A stretch of 8,359 nt of DNA from an uncultured Ruminococcus sp. (GTDB taxonomy: Bacteria; Bacillota; Clostridia; Oscillospirales; Ruminococcaceae): contig CAMWGS010000079.1 in the NCBI GenBank assembly GCA_947173865.1, positions 1 through 8,359 of the forward strand. Reading direction: 5' to 3'. Positions 6,934-8,359 of this stretch are shown here, in pieces; within the stretch, counting starts at the first letter, position 1, and each line of letters starts with the position of its first letter. A program made the translations under genes and the position numbers. Under the pieces are notes generated by a model. That model worked only from the letters and a program-made list of their open reading frames with translations, ran no database searches and was not told the origin of the DNA.

Positions 6934-6980
6934 ACGGCTTTAACAGCAATTTTATATATATGATAATATATATAAGCCGT
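6934..6980 (+). ncRNA. Hairpin unit 5 of the array
   Basis: Closing stem ACGGCTT (6934-6940) with AAGCCGT (6974-6980), then T and AACAGCAA (6942-6949). The inner helix is ATATATA (6954-6960) with TATATAT (6967-6973), directly adjacent to the closing stem on the 3' side. It is the shortest unit, ending 23 bases before the DUF2828 ATG and close to its ribosome binding site (GAGG, 6991-6994). Confidence 0.78.
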
Positions 6981-7003
6981 GAACAGAAAAGAGGTATTTA
7001 CAT

Positions 7004-8359
7004 ATGCTGAATTTTTTAAAAAAGGAAACAAACCTCACCTACACCGAAAACGGTGCTTTAACTCACAGCTCAGCGGGTTCGTGTTGTCTTGACCTATTTT
7101 TTGGAGCAGGTGCAATGCGTAACTCAGAAGAAAAACAAATTGCACGGGCAGTCATTGAGTCTTATACTGAAAATCCGTCAACAACAATGAAAATCATTTT
7201 TTATGCACGAGATGCAAGAGGCGGTCTTGGTGAAAGAAGATTTTTCAGGACAGCTATGAAAACTCTTTCAATATTTGCACCTGATGCAGTAAAAAGAAAT
7301 ATACCGTTTTTTGCTGAATACGGACGTTTTGACGACCTTTTCATACTTCTCGGCACTAAATGTGAAAAAGAAGCTGTTTCAGAAATACAGAAACAATTCA
7401 ATACAGACATAAATGCCATGCAAAAGAATGAACCTGTTTCACTTCTTGCAAAGTGGCTTCCGTCCGTCAACGCTTCATCGTCAGAAACAAAGGCACTTGG
7501 AAAGACTATGGCGAAATTTTTGAATATGAGTGAGAAAAAGTACAGACAAACTCTTTCGGCACTGAGAAAATATACAGATATAATAGAAAACCGCCTGAGA
7601 GTTTCAGACTATACTTTTGACTATTCAAAACAGCCGTCGTGTGCAATGTTCAAATACAGAAAAGCATTTATAAGAAATGATAACACACGATATACAAATT
7701 ACCTTCAGTCTGTACAGAAAGGTAATGCAAAACTTAATACATCGGTTCTTTATCCGTACGAGATTGTAAGACGTTGTGAGGGTAGAAAAACAGATGACGA
7801 AAAAATGTCCCTTGACACAACATGGAACAGTCTCCCCGTTTATGCGGATAATAACGAAAATGCCATTGCAGTTATAGACGGCTCAGGTTCTATGACATGG
7901 GGTTATTGTGATGTACGACCGATAGATGTCGCTCTTTCCCTCGGAATCTATTTTGCAGAACACAATAAAGGTGAATTTACAAATCACTTTATTACATTTT
8001 CACGAACACCAAGACTTGTTGAAATCAAGGGCAGGGATATATTTGAAAAAGTAAATTACTGTCGTCATTTCAATGAGGTGGCAAATACAAATCTGGAAGC
8101 CGTTTTCAGTCTTATTCTCAGTACAGCGGTTAAAAACAGACTTCCTCAGGAAGAAATGCCGTCAAAGATATATATAATATCAGATATGGAATTTGATATT
8201 TGTATAGAGGGTGGAAACAATATTCCCCTTTTTGATGCAATGAAAAAAAAATATGAGAATTACGGGTATAAACTTCCAGACGTTATTTTTTGGAATGTTA
8301 ACGGCCGACATTCAAATATGCCCGTTACCATGTCCGAAACCGGAGCAGCTTTAATTCTT
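7004..8359 (+). CDS. DUF2828 protein: Ro60/TROVE-like repeats plus vWA domain (3' end missing)
   Basis: An open frame runs 452 codons from ATG at 7004 to the window edge without a stop. AGAGG (6990-6994) stands nine bases before the start. The N-terminal part has DUF2828 hallmarks: YARDARGGLGERR (67-79), EYGRFDDLF, AKWLPS (149-154), CAMFKYRKAFIRND and LYPYEIVRR. In this family they form a helical region related to the Ro60 TROVE domain. From about residue 285 a von Willebrand A domain begins with a full metal site: DGSGS (292-296), Thr362 and Asp394 (ISDMEFD). Ro60 proteins bind Y RNAs and misfolded RNA in the cytosol and help RNA decay or repair. This protein's own RNA ligand is not known to me, but the hairpin array directly upstream on the same strand is the obvious candidate. 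Probably only a modest C-terminal part is missing. Confidence 0.88.
   Translation, partial: MLNFLKKETNLTYTENGALTHSSAGSCCLDLFFGAGAMRNSEEKQIARAVIESYTENPSTTMKIIFYARDARGGLGERRFFRTAMKTLSIFAPDAVKRNIPFFAEYGRFDDLFILLGTKCEKEAVSEIQKQFNTDINAMQKNEPVSLLAKWLPSVNASSSETKALGKTMAKFLNMSEKKYRQTLSALRKYTDIIENRLRVSDYTFDYSKQPSCAMFKYRKAFIRNDNTRYTNYLQSVQKGNAKLNTSVLYPYEIVRRCEGRKTDDEKMSLDTTWNSLPVYADNNENAIAVIDGSGSMTWGYCDVRPIDVALSLGIYFAEHNKGEFTNHFITFSRTPRLVEIKGRDIFEKVNYCRHFNEVANTNLEAVFSLILSTAVKNRLPQEEMPSKIYIISDMEFDICIEGGNNIPLFDAMKKKYENYGYKLPDVIFWNVNGRHSNMPVTMSETGAALIL

Larger units (their letters stand above)
6598..6980 (+). repeat. Array of five tandem, covarying RNA hairpins
   Basis: Five units in one direction, separated by 5 to 17 bases, fill the stretch between the divergent promoters and the DUF2828 start codon. 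Each unit is closed by a perfect 7-bp stem. The 5' strand is A-N-GG-Y-N-Y, always preceded by A, and the 3' strand ends CC-N-T followed by G. After the 5' strand come one free base and the motif D-ACAG-Y-A. Across units the second, fifth, sixth and seventh pairs change identity with both partners changed. The A-T and the two G-C pairs stay fixed. Unit lengths are 87, 85, 52, 65 and 47 bases, and the interiors differ. None is followed by a T-run, so the array is probably one transcript that is processed or bound. Constant ends, compensated stems and position beside a Ro60-like gene suggest small RNAs bound by that protein. Confidence 0.88.

Noticed and set aside
6598..6980. Array read as CRISPR, as a riboswitch or as stacked terminators
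   Set aside because: No direct repeats of constant length with unique spacers, no T-runs after the hairpins, and five copies with different interiors do not fit a known riboswitch.
7201..7470. Open frame of 89 codons on the minus strand inside the DUF2828 gene
   Set aside because: It lies fully within a well-supported coding sequence on the plus strand, with no start signals or motifs of its own.

Overview
The window looks like part of a low-GC Firmicutes chromosome, most likely a Ruminococcus-like member of the Oscillospiraceae/Clostridia. This rests on AT-rich intergenic DNA, AGGAGG-type ribosome binding sites, sigma-A-like promoters, a clostridial-type phosphoglycerate kinase, and the WYL-protein style. 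The genus is inferred, not proven.

The left half is mostly housekeeping. From the left edge, on the minus strand, there is the probable start of a gene running off the window, a small two-pass membrane protein with a DUF3592-like middle, and pgk (phosphoglycerate kinase) with its own promoter. Divergently, on the plus strand, a promoter at 2191-2219 drives a 610-residue fusion of a Maf nucleotide pyrophosphatase and a DUF1015 protein. After its stop, in the same frame, lies a short relic of GYD/GYN repeats. A strong bidirectional terminator (4225-4255) follows.

The right half is an accessory locus and the main point of interest. Two WYL-domain proteins are translationally coupled (4-bp overlap) on the minus strand. 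Divergent from them is a gene-free stretch of about 540 bases that holds five tandem, same-direction hairpins (6598-6980). Each has a 7-bp closing stem of pattern A-N-GG-Y-N-Y, the invariant CC-N-T-G on the 3' side, and a conserved D-ACAG-Y-A motif just inside the 5' strand. The stems differ between units, but every change is compensated, and the interiors differ in sequence and length. Twenty-three bases after the last hairpin starts a DUF2828 protein: a Ro60/TROVE-like N-terminal half followed by a vWA domain with a complete MIDAS motif. It is cut by the right edge.

My reading is that this is a candidate RNA-protein system: a Ro60-like protein encoded directly behind an array of Y-RNA-like small structured RNAs, controlled by a divergent pair of WYL regulators that may sense nucleic acid. 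The array and its covariation are seen in the sequence. The protein families are recognised from motifs. The link to Y RNAs and the regulatory logic are inference.
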